The position numbers were made by a program, and so were the translations under genes. Below are positions 39,001 through 51,000 of a stretch of 64,000 nucleotides of DNA, piece by piece. Positions within the stretch are counted from its first letter, which is position 1, and each line of letters starts with the position of its first letter. This stretch comes from Opisthorchis felineus (Eukaryota; Platyhelminthes; Trematoda; Opisthorchiida; Opisthorchiidae), in the NCBI GenBank assembly GCA_004794785.1, contig SJOL01009857.1, positions 228,175-292,174 of the forward strand, in the 5' to 3' direction. The notes under the pieces were generated by a model. It searched no databases and was not told where the DNA came from. It saw only the letters and a list, made by a program, of their open reading frames with translations.

Positions 39001-42000
39001 TTTATGCACGTTGCAAATACCCTAGAATGGAAATTCGCGGACTATTTTCTATTCCAACAATATCAGCACTGAATTACTCTCTACATTCAGTCATTCTGGT
39101 ACTAAACACACGTTCATCTCGGTAGCGAGGTGTGCGCATTGGTTAGCTGATTTGCACTCTTCATTCGGTAACAGCCCTGGATTTCCTACTTTAGCTGTCA
39201 CCGTCTCACATTCGTTCTGAAGTTCTTGAACTGGAACTCAATATTCTGCTCATGCCGTACGCTTATTGAACGTATCTGGTCATTCTAAGGTGCATTCAGC
39301 CTGGCGTTCCACTGCTATCTGGTTTTCGGTGCGGTGATATAGGTATTTCTGGCCTTTCTCACGCTCACCACTTCATGATTTCCTCCAGTTCACGCTTGCT
39401 GGACCTGCAGATCGGCAGAATGTGAGTCCTCACACCATGAAGTCATTGAGCAGAGCGGTAGTCCATGATTGACATTATAGTGTTTCTGTATCACAGCGAT
39501 GGGCTGTATAGGCTGACGGGTTCATCCGCAACATTCGTGGATGATTTTTGTCCACTCCAACGACAAACCCAGCTTTCCCATGCGGTTGTTTTGTACGTCG
39601 ATGGGTTATGGCCCCTATATATCTCATCTTTTGACACACTGGCGTTCTTCAGAGCTTCTCGCAACTGCTCCCATCCCCTCTATCCTGCACTTCCCTACCC
39701 GTCTTGGTGGAGCCAGTCACTGAATCCAACTGCTGTATGTTTCCGGACCGGATCCACTTTCTTTCGTTTTTTTTTCAGGACAGCGAGTTTATGTAACTTC
39801 CTTCCACTTTCCGTCCTTCTATCCTTCAGCCCTTCGCTCTTCAAACCTCGAGTTGACACGCATTTTCCCAGGTTGTTCCGTTTTCTTAAACTCGATATCC
39901 TTTCTCTTGGTAACGTCTTTCCTGCAAACAGGGTCCCCTCACTTCATGCTCCATCCAAATTCGCCATATAAGATGTCGCAGACACTGAACCACAGTGCAG
40001 TCAGTCTTATACGTGAGCAGTCTTGAGAAACCCGCAAGATAGAACCTGTAATAGAGCCAGTGTTCTCTTGCTGATGCCCGATTGATTTTGGTTGTTTTGG
40101 GGTCCATAACGATCATCGAAACAGGTCTGAGGCTGTGATTATGAACGAGACCCAAATCCGGCTATATCTGAATACATAAAGCTAGTGATGCGAATGTTCC
40201 GCTTTCAGTATTCGGCGCCAAAGAATCTAGACGGAGAGCTTCGTAACGCCACTGTGATCCATCTGTCTCTTAATCATTTTATTTAGTTTATTTGGCTCCA
40301 GATGTCCCTGCGTGGTACACGTTCAATTCTCACTACTGGTCATGCTAACCCGCATTTGTCGACTGGCGTCTGCTTGTCCGTTCGACCAAACACACCCGAT
40401 TTTTAATGTGGGACGAATAGTAGTTGAACAAACAGCTGGAACCTCTGATGCTTTTTCCGAATATCGTTTCTATAATTTTCTGAATCGATAATTATGGGAT
40501 AACGTCCATTACCTTTGTTACTATGACGCCACATGCCAAAGACAGTCTGCGCGAATGTTTTACGATAGGCAAACACAGCTGACCGATCACAGCTGGTCGA
40601 GTTTTCTTTGTTTCTTTCCTGTGGTCGTCCTGTTTGCGCCTCCGTTCCGTTCATCTGATTCACCTCTGCAAGTGACTAATCCCGGTGTTATGGTCTGGAT
40701 TTCGATCAGCATTTAGATTATTGTCAGCACTTCATCGCTTCATTTGCATTTTATCCAGTGAAATTTTGTCCCGTCCATCTGTCCGATTCGTGGAATGAAT
40801 TCGTTGTTTTGTCTGCTTTGATGAACGGAAAGGAGTAGCCGCTGAATGCGTTGTCACAAGACTGTGGAAATGGAGATATCAAGATAGTGATTTAAACCGC
40901 AATACATTTCGAACACAACTTCACACGAGTTTGATTTGCGTGCAATGGCTTTTCATTGGGACTGTAATAACACCGGTCACCAGTTATTGATGTCTTTTCA
41001 GCGTTCGACTACCATGCAAGAAGCGTAGGAATGATGATTCCTCAGACCCCGACAGTAAACTGGGACTGTGGACTTTTCCACCCAGGAGCTATCCTGAACG
41101 TGCCATTTCGTTTCTCCTCGTACTCCGTCTGCTAAACGCTGTTTAGGCCGTTTCATTAATTTTATCTAAAAGCGTACTTACCTATTCGTACATGGATGTT
41201 GGAATAAGCAGTGGAGGAATCGCAACAGAATGGACCTGTTTGAAAACTTTGAGTGGACGAGAGCGATGTACAGTGTGTTGTTTTTGGGTGTTCCAAATGA
41301 CGTGGTGCACTTTGGACCTGGTAAGAGATAAGGTGAGGGAGTTCACAGTGGTCGAGGTGACAGTCGGTGATCTTGTATAGTTTCGGATTCCACTTCGGTG
41401 TTAGATAAACGCGGTTTCGTTAAATTGGACTGAAGAAATCAGGGTGATTCTTCTATCGGGACACTTACGGATCAACATTTTTCGTTTATCTCTAAAGAGC
41501 GGTAGAAAAATGGTGTCGCATCACTGCATGACCTCGTCAGTATGATCGTCATTCTCCTGTACTGGCCAGACTGTCTTGCATGCGTATACCATCAAAAATC
41601 AATTCATAATCCCCTTAGGCATAATGACAAGGTGTGTGCGGCTGAATGGGGCTCTTCGATAATGTAACAGAGTAAAGACATGAAATGTTGGTGTGTGGTG
41701 AAGTTTCAGAGCAGAACTACACCATACTTTGATGAGAACTATGCGAAAACATCGTCTTTTGGTGACGGATGGTAGAATTTCGCATACCCTGAAATCTGCT
41801 TGTTTTTTTTAAAAAAAATTTAGTTTGGACTGATCCTAATTGCGTTTCGAACCCTTGCAACACGCAGGGTACTGTGTTGGAATATTGGTAGCTCGGTTGC
41901 ATGCGTTGGTAGTTGATCACGTGACTGTTGATCTGTTCACCGGGCTTGGCGACTGGCTTGCAGACGTTGCGTCAGCAATCGAGACGACATCAGCAGTAGG

Positions 42001-45000
42001 GTGTTGGGTAAAAGTAGGGTGGGTACTAAGATAGCAACTACCCAACCAACAGTGCACTAATGATATCTGGAATGGTGACGAAATGTCTGCAACTCAGTTG
42101 CCAAGCTCGGTGAACAGATCAACAGCCACGTGATCGTAAACCGAGTGAACACTGGCTGGAGTGAAGACTGAGTATTAAACAAGAGTGGAAAATATCAAGA
42201 AGGGCGGGTTGTCTTATTATCGTCTGGCCGATGACTGGAGACTTCACTTTTACATGCACGGGATGCTGATTCGACCTTGCCAGCACGAAGGAATATCGGC
42301 CTGCAAATTGACATATCTTGTGACTTGTTGTTTTGCCTAAAGTGTTGTGGTTGTGATGCGAAGAATTTCGAGCCCCATTCTGTCAGACTGGGACTCTACA
42401 CACATCACTGCAGTTCTGAGCAAGGGGGATTCGAAGTTTACCCCAGTTTCTATTTTTCATTTGTTGTCCTTCTGAAATCCAGGTGCTCTCTGTTGGAAAG
42501 GTATCCTAGCATTCTTCGGCGTTCAGTAAAGACCGTACCTATTTAACTGTTCTTCAATACTCGACCAGATGAAATAGGTTAACAGTGCTTCTCGGCTTTT
42601 CAGCATAGACTGAAAACGTCCAGTTGTGTTCCACCTCATTACACAATCGTGAGTATCGCTTCGCTCGCTAGGCCGGTTTGTTCAGTCAGTCAAACATGAA
42701 ATAGTGTTGGAGGTACTTCGTAATCCGTGTTTTCTCACTTATCAAAAATGCGGTTTTCAGACCTAGCGGCTGAACACGATATGTCTTAGCTAAATATGTT
42801 TGCTGTCAAGTTTTCACTATTGTATTTTGCTGGCTGATGCGCGAACACTGATGATTTCAGTGGCATTGTATTGTCGCCAGTCTTTCCTAAATTTCAGTAG
42901 ATCTCCGTATCCACAATTTTCAGTGATCTGCGTGATGCGGGTACGAGAAGAATTTACTACGTTGGAAACTTGATCGTCCTTTAACGGTGAGACGTCACCG
43001 TAACAAAATTAGCCTTGTGAGCACTCTGACACTCACATGAGGAAAAAAGTTGAAACTCAGTTCACAATGGAATGGATGAGAATGTCAATAGACTCAAGCG
43101 CCAACACGTAAATTGTGTGTACATCAGAACACTAAGTTTTGCTAGCACACGTCCCCCTAACAGGGAGGAACACCTGACCACTTGTCGCTAGTTAAATCGT
43201 TCTTATCCCCCTCCCCAGCTTGTCTCTGTTTCAGTCATGCAACTTTCTGTGGTCGGAGAGTGTGAAAGAAAGTTGGCGAAATACACTTCTGTACAATTTA
43301 AGTTGGCTTTAATGGGAGGTTCAGCTGAATCTCAGCTGGTTCTCTAGAATATGATAATCTTCAACCGAATATGCAGCACAAAGACCGCTTCGTGTTTCAG
43401 TTGAAAGGACGGGACACACTACTCATACAGTTGCTGGAAAATCTTCGAACCTACTTCTGCTGACCCGTGACCCATACCGCTACACTGCGAGTATTTCCGC
43501 AAAACTCCATCATCAGAACGCTCAATAGGCTCACTACCTGGACACATAGCGCACACGAACCTATTGAATGAATAACATTATCAGCCGTTCACACAGATAC
43601 TTCCGCATTGCCCAATGACTGAAGTTCACGATCTCACCTTCTGCTTAGTTATTCGAACCATGGTACTGAGCCGTCAGCTCTTGAGCGTTGGGTTCAGTAC
43701 GACAGTGTGTCCAGCTTTTGTGGTATCCACGCGACAAAACCTCTGGGCATTTTTTCCGGAGCATTCCCACATGGGCAAATCAACGGCAAGTTTCGGCCAG
43801 ACATCAGTTGATCGACTTGATGCATCATTGATCGTGACAGGTATCACACTAGGTCGCAGTCTTAACGCGTGAGAATGACAGCAGATTAAACCACCTCACG
43901 GATTGGGGCAGGAAATGAGACTGTAACTGTCCTGTCGCATTCTAAATATAATATGCATGTGGACTGATAAGGTGAAGTGGGTCTAACAGGTGTTCCGTGA
44001 CATGTACACAGTGAACCGGGGTAGAGATTTTCCAGCTTATGATTGAGTTGGTGGACCACCGGAACAGGCCACACAACGAGCTTATGAAAAATAATGTACT
44101 GCGATATCTCGAATATCGTACTAACTGAAACATGAGGCGGCCTTTGTGCAGCACATTCAGTTGAAGAATATCATAAAAACGAGATTCAGTTGAGTCCCCC
44201 GTGAAAACCAAACTGATTTGCAAATGGGTGTATTTGTCGAAATCAGTCCAATTTGGGTTCAAGTAGAACATAAGGTTGACGGAAACTCGGGGACTGCACC
44301 TACCAGATGAGCTCCAAGAAGGGTGAAACCGGTCGTGAGCTGTCGAAAAGTTTTCAGCAACTTAGTGAGTAGTTTCCTTTATGAAAAATAAGTCAAGTTG
44401 TTTCGCTCACCTTTTCTGTCCCGCAGATGGAACATGAGCGATGCTCGCATAGGGCAGAACACACTTGATCTGGTAGTCGATCCGTCCATCGTGACGGCGC
44501 TTAGCAGGTCGCTCCACTCTTAACGGATACCGTGATTCGAACCCTGTGGTTGGTCAGCATCGCGGTGTTCAAACGAGGGGACAGTGAAAGTAACCGAAAG
44601 AAAATCGTGTAGATTCACAATAGACCTAACTTTTCGGAAGCCTGGTTCTGTGTCACAATATCATTGGAGTGGCGTTGCGCGGTAGTGTCCAAAGACAGAT
44701 TTGAAGAGTGCTTGTAAAAATCGACCAATGGGAACATTCCGCCATGTTTAGAAGAATTTCGGAAAAATATGGTGCATTTATTGTTAGGCACGGAAGCTCG
44801 GTTAGGCTAAGTGACCAAGCTACAGGGTAAGTCAGTTTTAAAGACAGACTGAAAGCCAGTCAGATATCTTTCTACTAGCCGGCTAAATCAGTGTTGAATG
44901 TCGGCTGAACGCTTCCGTCAGTCAACATGGCTGAGTAGGTTTTCCGACCGATGGATTATGGGGAAAGATTCATAATTTCGCACCGGTTATGGTGTACAGT

Positions 45001-48000
45001 TTTCCAGAGTAACAACACTCAATTTGAAGGTTCATCCTAATTGTCTGTTACTGACCTCGGGACTGGGAGCTGTGCCGAGCCACATACCAACTAGATAACT
45101 ATCTAAAAAGTTTTTTTTGTGCGTTGACATTTACGCTGTTTTGAAGTTTGCCTTTTTCAATGTGGAGTAACGTTGGATGCACACTGTTTTGTGACAGCAT
45201 CAATTGTGTATTCAGATGAAGGTGCACAACATATCCGAAGCACTTTTTGCAGTTTTGCACCCATGTCCTAGTAATTTAACGTCCGTTCGGATGTTGTTTT
45301 CTTTCGCTGTATAAAAGAGGAAGAGGTGTTCGATAGGCACGTTCTATGGTAAATTGGGTCACCATACTTGCATCCAAATTCTATGCTAGGTGTTTGACTA
45401 TCCGGATTTATTTGCCTTCCCTATTCTCTACTTTACGCAGGTCTATACCGATCGACTCTGTGTGCCAGTTTTCCACCGAAAAATGTACAAACGGTCCACG
45501 TAGCAAACAGGTCAGTCGTTTTGGTCAGGTGCGTTCACACGCTCAGCACGTGACCACGACGCGACTCACTCGTGGTCATTGTCCGGGCCGGTTTCGTGTT
45601 TCTATCCTGAGGTTCTCACGACCAGTTCATGAAACTAGTTACGTTACCGGTTTGAGGAGATGCCACCGTGATCGGCATCCCACCTACACATCACAATGCT
45701 TAGATTGGCTAGGCGGAGCAATCATTGTATTTACAAGGGGTTGTCATGTCTGAATGATCAGCAGTGGACGTGAGGATTTTACACATTCGTCGGCCTAATT
45801 TCTGTTCTTCAATGCGACTCCCATCTCTGGTAGTTGAATTTCATCCATAACCTTTGCGCTGTGAGTCTGAATTTACAGAATTCTGCTTTCTTCACCTAAC
45901 TTCCCGTAAGTAGCCTTTTATGGTAGTGCTGATTTTCCGCTTGGCTTTTTCTTACTGCTTCTTTTTGAATTCCAGGGCAACCGCGTTACCACTTTTAGCT
46001 GAGGTCGACAGTTGACTCGTAGCGCATCTTCAGGAAATTGTGACTCTTTCTCATGATCCCTTCAACTAGTATTGAGAGAATTCTTTGAATGTAGACTCAT
46101 CAAGGCCGATTGTAGTAGTGTAGCTCAATAAAATCAAATTATTTTTGGTAAGTTTAAGGAACGTCTTCCGGTTTGATCTAGATTTTATGCTTGGCTTTTT
46201 AGTCACCCCCTAAAGCAGATGTAAAAGTATCCGTGGTTCACCGTAAAATTACGCATAGAATCTCCGACTATGCACTCCATGTTTGTTGGTCTCTTCGCCA
46301 ACCGTGGCAATTGGGTTGCAGACGTTTCATCACCAGTCAGGGAGGTATCATCGATGCATAGGCCCCCCCAACCAGGCACTGACGACGTCTCGTTTGGTAA
46401 CGAAACGTTTGTAATTCAATCACAAGCCCGGTGACCAGACCAACAATCAAGCAGAGCACAGTAGTTACCCTTATTCCGTTGGATTGCCTGTCCAACCCAT
46501 TGTCACCGTTTTACTACTTATCTACGCCTCTTTATTCACGTGTCGAAAGTTTGATTTGTTGATTTGGGTGGTATACTCTACTTTCTCCGAAAGCAACCGC
46601 ACCCGAGAAACACCGAAAAAACAAATTTCGCTATCCGACGTTAATCCTCCGCGCCAGCGGGACCCTCCAGCAATCGAACAGGACACGCTTAGACGGAACC
46701 AAAACAAACACCATTTGGGGTTTTGGCACTTTGATCCTTGACATGGATCTCATTTCGTGTTCTAAGTAGAGCGAAATGAATCGACTTTTACTCGTCTAAG
46801 ATGACCGAGGACGGACAAATAGTCGTCAGTGAGTGGCTGAACGCAGCTTGTATTGTTAGCTTAACATGTGCTGCGATAGTGAGATGATTTTACGGATGGG
46901 TTCTTGACGGAACAGTTCCTCCTCTGCCAAAAATATCGAGATTGTTTGTGTTAATGGAGCAAGGCAAAGCAATGAGGATGTTGCAGATTTACAGAGATTT
47001 ACATCCATAACAATGGAGACATCAGAAAACAAAGAAGCGGTGACCTAAATATCCAGGGGTGGTGGTTCTTGCAGGAAAATGGCGCTCACCGGGTTTAGAG
47101 GTCTATCATTGATCCGCACAAATTGAAGAAAACTACAAAGTCTTGTCCGTTTCTTTCATGGTTTACTCATAGTATTTTCATTTATTTCCTGTTCATGTTG
47201 TTACAATTGTGGTTTTGTTTTAAACCGAACATCTGAGTAAGCGATACCTTCAACTAAGGTGTCTGAGTGGTGGTCCAAATTGGTGCTTCTTATGTCTGTT
47301 TCCACTTTGAAGAGTGTCTATTTAGACATATGGCCAAATTTGGCCGCAATAATCTCATTCGGGTCGGCCTGTTTTGGTGGCTTTTGTGTTAACCCATCAC
47401 CAGTTATTATTACTTGCGAAAAAACACCGTTGCGTATCCGATTCAGCCCTCTGGCACATGTACCGGTGAACTTGGGTATGATCATGAGCCAGTCTGGGTC
47501 TCGTGTACCCGATCCCGCCAACCCAGCGAACAATCGACTGTCAGTACTCCCGCAATCAAGTCAAGCAGCAAGGACTCCAGCAGTCCACCCCCTGTGGTCG
47601 TGCCGAACAGGCATTGCTTCGCCACATCCGCCACGAACTCGTCGAATTCGGTGAGCTCGTCCAATAACTTGGCGTCTTCCCCTTCATCATTTTTGGAATC
47701 CTCAATATCGGGTGAAAAAGATACACGAAATCCTACCTACTGGGTTCCCTCTCTGCTGTCTACTTCCAATCCGTTCACCTTCTCTCCTGCGCGCCCTCCG
47801 TCTTCTCTCTCTGATCGATCCAGTGCTGATTGGGCAACCACAGGTCAGGCAGTACCCTGCAGTCCTGCTATCAGTCCTACACATGGAGGATCTAGGGCAC
47901 GTTTTGGTTACTTCCGTGGCCTGCGTACCAAACCGCGCCAGCTTTTCGTCATGCGACATGCGGAACGTGTCGATGCGTGTTTCGGTCGTAGTTGGATGAC

Positions 48001-51000
48001 ACGGTGTTTCGACAGAAAAGGTCAGTTTAGTTTTCATCATATTTTGTTACCAAATGCTGAAAGCTTCCAGGGTTTAAAACTTACGGCACTGGTAAGCTTT
48101 TTCCAAGGTTTTCTGGTTGCCTGATTTCTTGGATCCCTCTGTACTTATTGCAGTAGTGAAATTGCGAACTTAAGCAATCAAGGGCCAAGGTGATAGTTCA
48201 ATAGCTTCGATCAGATTTTCTGTCGAACAGTTAGTTTAGTTGAGGTGCCTAAGGTTGAAATTTTGACTAAAAAAGATGCAGAATGAGACGGTGGCGTTTT
48301 GTTAAAGGACTCCTCCCGAGAGACAGGTTTGAGTTTTCATTTTTCCCACCTGGTTCGCGTACCCCAATGGCACCAGGGGCAAGGCACAGAGGTCCCAATG
48401 CTGCTACGTCCGTAAGATGCGTTCGGTGTTCTGTAAGGTATGATTTTTCTACCATACTGAATAATCTGCCGGAGGTCAAGGTCAACTTTTGGACGATGGA
48501 TGCATAAAGTCACTACGATCGACCATATCTAACTATCGCATCTTTGAATGAAGCATAGCTGGAAATTCCATTTGCTTGGGAGAAACATTCTGTCATACTG
48601 TTGTTGCAGAGGACAATGGGACTTTACTCCTCTGACCTGCTTATAATACGATTGCTTACAGTTCGATTTTTCGGTGATCTTAATTGAACTGTCCCCGTTT
48701 GGTATTCCTGGGATAGTTGTAACTGGAGAGAAATGGTTCTAGGTACTGTACCCTGTGGGATCATTGTAGAACTTAAACCAGTTCTCGGTTGGGGCTCGCC
48801 AGAGGTTTCATCAAGTGAGTTGTTAATACAATTATTGGCTAGCGAACTCTGAGGACGAGCTTAGTACAGTCCAGGATTTAAAGCGTGAGCTATTCACAAA
48901 GAGGCCGTTGTCCGAAATGACCTCTGACATTTTGATGTTTTTATTTCTAGGTTTGGGCATATTGACATTGTTACCAATTTATTTATCTACCACTGTTAAT
49001 TCACTATTGTACACTGTTTGTTATTGTTAACTAGGAACTATTGAGAGTTGTCTTTCTACGAAGGCAAAACGGTGATAACCATCAGAATGCAAGCTAGGTT
49101 TTGAGTCTCCCTCTCCAATAACCCAGCTGTGCTGGGATTAACTAGATGCGCTCTCCGTACCAGAGCACAGCAAAAACTATAACGAACATCCCGCATTTGA
49201 GGACGTTTTTCAAGACCCCATAGACTCGTCGCTAAAATTCCCGTAAGAACTGGAAATACCTCATTGAACGGGACAGTGGATATTGAGCATAGTCCAAAGG
49301 GGCCGGAAAACGTCTCGTTGCCGAGCCACCGATTTTTACTCCTTATACCTGTTATCAATTCCGTCTTGTGAACTTGTGGATGAATCGGTGCAGGCGGCTT
49401 ACGCGCCAGTACAATGTCGTATTTTGACAACCGTTTATGAAGACGGATTGCCACATTAACTGTAATCACGCTTTAAATCGACAATCATTGTCCCTGTCGA
49501 ACGTTATCAGGTAGACACATCAAACATTGTATCCTTGACTGACAGTCATCTTAATCGAAATATGCTATTCGTGCTTCTGTGTGTCCGTATGCGTATTTGT
49601 GAGGTGGAAAATTACAGTCTTGTTTCTAAGTTTATTTTCACCCAACCTGTTTACTATTCGGAGCCCAAATTACACGGAGTTCCTGAGTTTTGAAGAAACA
49701 ATGGTCTTAGTGGTGGAAGGACACTATCATTTTCAACCATCACATGTGAGAAGGATTACGGGAGATTCAATTGGAAGAGTTCTGCCTGGATTGCAAGCTA
49801 TTCAACCAGCGGGTCATCGATATGAGACGTCGGCTGTTGAGTATTAAATCTCAGGTCTATAATTATCTGTCTAGGGAGAATGGAATCACACTTTCGGAAA
49901 GGTGGTGCGTGGTAGTTTACGAAGCTGGGGGCAACAGGTCAGAGTAAATACGGAGACTTAAAGGGTATTTTCTGTTCCTGTGCGAAAACCACTGCGATTT
50001 CTGACACTTTGCAGGAGATGGCAACGAAGTTAAGCCTATGTAATCAACTGTTATGCGGTTCATCGAATCAAATAGCTATCGACTCAGCTAGCATAAAGAA
50101 CAGTTGTAGCTCACTTATCTCACTCGGTGGAGAAGTTCTCAAAACATCGCCTTCGATATTTATTAGTGCAATCAAGTTTTTGAAAGGGATATGGCCATGT
50201 GACATTGACTTGTTCCTGAACATAGTGCATATGTAGCGTACCATTCAAAAGTCCTTAAAGAAACAGACTTGTCACTTCGATTATTTAGGATATTTGCGAT
50301 TTGTCTTTCCAAGTTGTCCCAAGATGGAATACCTCTGTTGCTGTTACGTATTTGGATATCTACCCCCAAAGTACCTGAAGAAGAGACATCGCAATTGATA
50401 ACACTTGTTCTCGCGTTGAGGCGTTTCCTCCAAAAGAAAAAAAACTATTGGACGTGTGTTGCAATCTTGTTTGTTGGGAGGAGAATTTGCGTGTCTTGGC
50501 ACTCCCTTCTGCCATCTGTTTGTTTTTTTAGGTATCTATCATCGTGTCAACCTGAACCTACCCCCGTGGTTGCCTCCTCGTGCGGACATTATGGACTATG
50601 TTTGGGATTCACCTGTGACCCAGATAGGCCTGTTTGTTGCAGCCGAAACTGGACGCAGTCTTGCGGAAGCAGGCATCCAATTCACCGTGTGTTACAGTTC
50701 TCCCTCGCTCAGATGTGTGCAGACCGCCTGCGAGCTTTTGCGAGCAATGGGAAGGGTATGAGTTCTACTCGTTTGTGTTGCTTGTATCCTTGACTTCCCC
50801 TCCCTTTGGCTACATCCAGTAGATCCTGCGGAACAGCTGAGCATTCACATCCTGGCTTGCCTGAATACATATCAATATGATAATGGCTATCTTGATATTA
50901 TGGAACAAAAATAGCCCTATAGTTTTTCTATTTACCTAGGAAATATAGGGTTGTAAATATTGAGTATGGATACGACTTCTGGTCGTATCAATTCCAACTT

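Larger units (their letters stand above)
37131..47403 (+). other. UBASH3 intron 6 (10.3 kb)
   Basis: Donor GTGAGT, acceptor CATCACCAG. Inside are a TA microsatellite, a tail-to-tail SINE pair, two foldback elements, two Penelope-like repeat copies (one with a damaged hammerhead) and a tRNA-like fragment. The regions 38.7-41.9, 42.1-43.2 and 44.6-46.2 kb hold nothing I can name. Confidence 0.85.

Noticed and set aside
43500..43520. Hammerhead core on the minus strand (CATCATCAG near 43512)
   Set aside because: No GAAA partner at suitable distance and no stem I complementarity.
47702..48040. Minus-strand and alternate-frame open frames over exon 7
   Set aside because: They are shadows of the real phosphatase exon, which is supported by family similarity.
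49056..49469. 137-codon minus-strand open frame in intron 7
   Set aside because: No family recognised and no second supporting exon; length is within chance for this much DNA.
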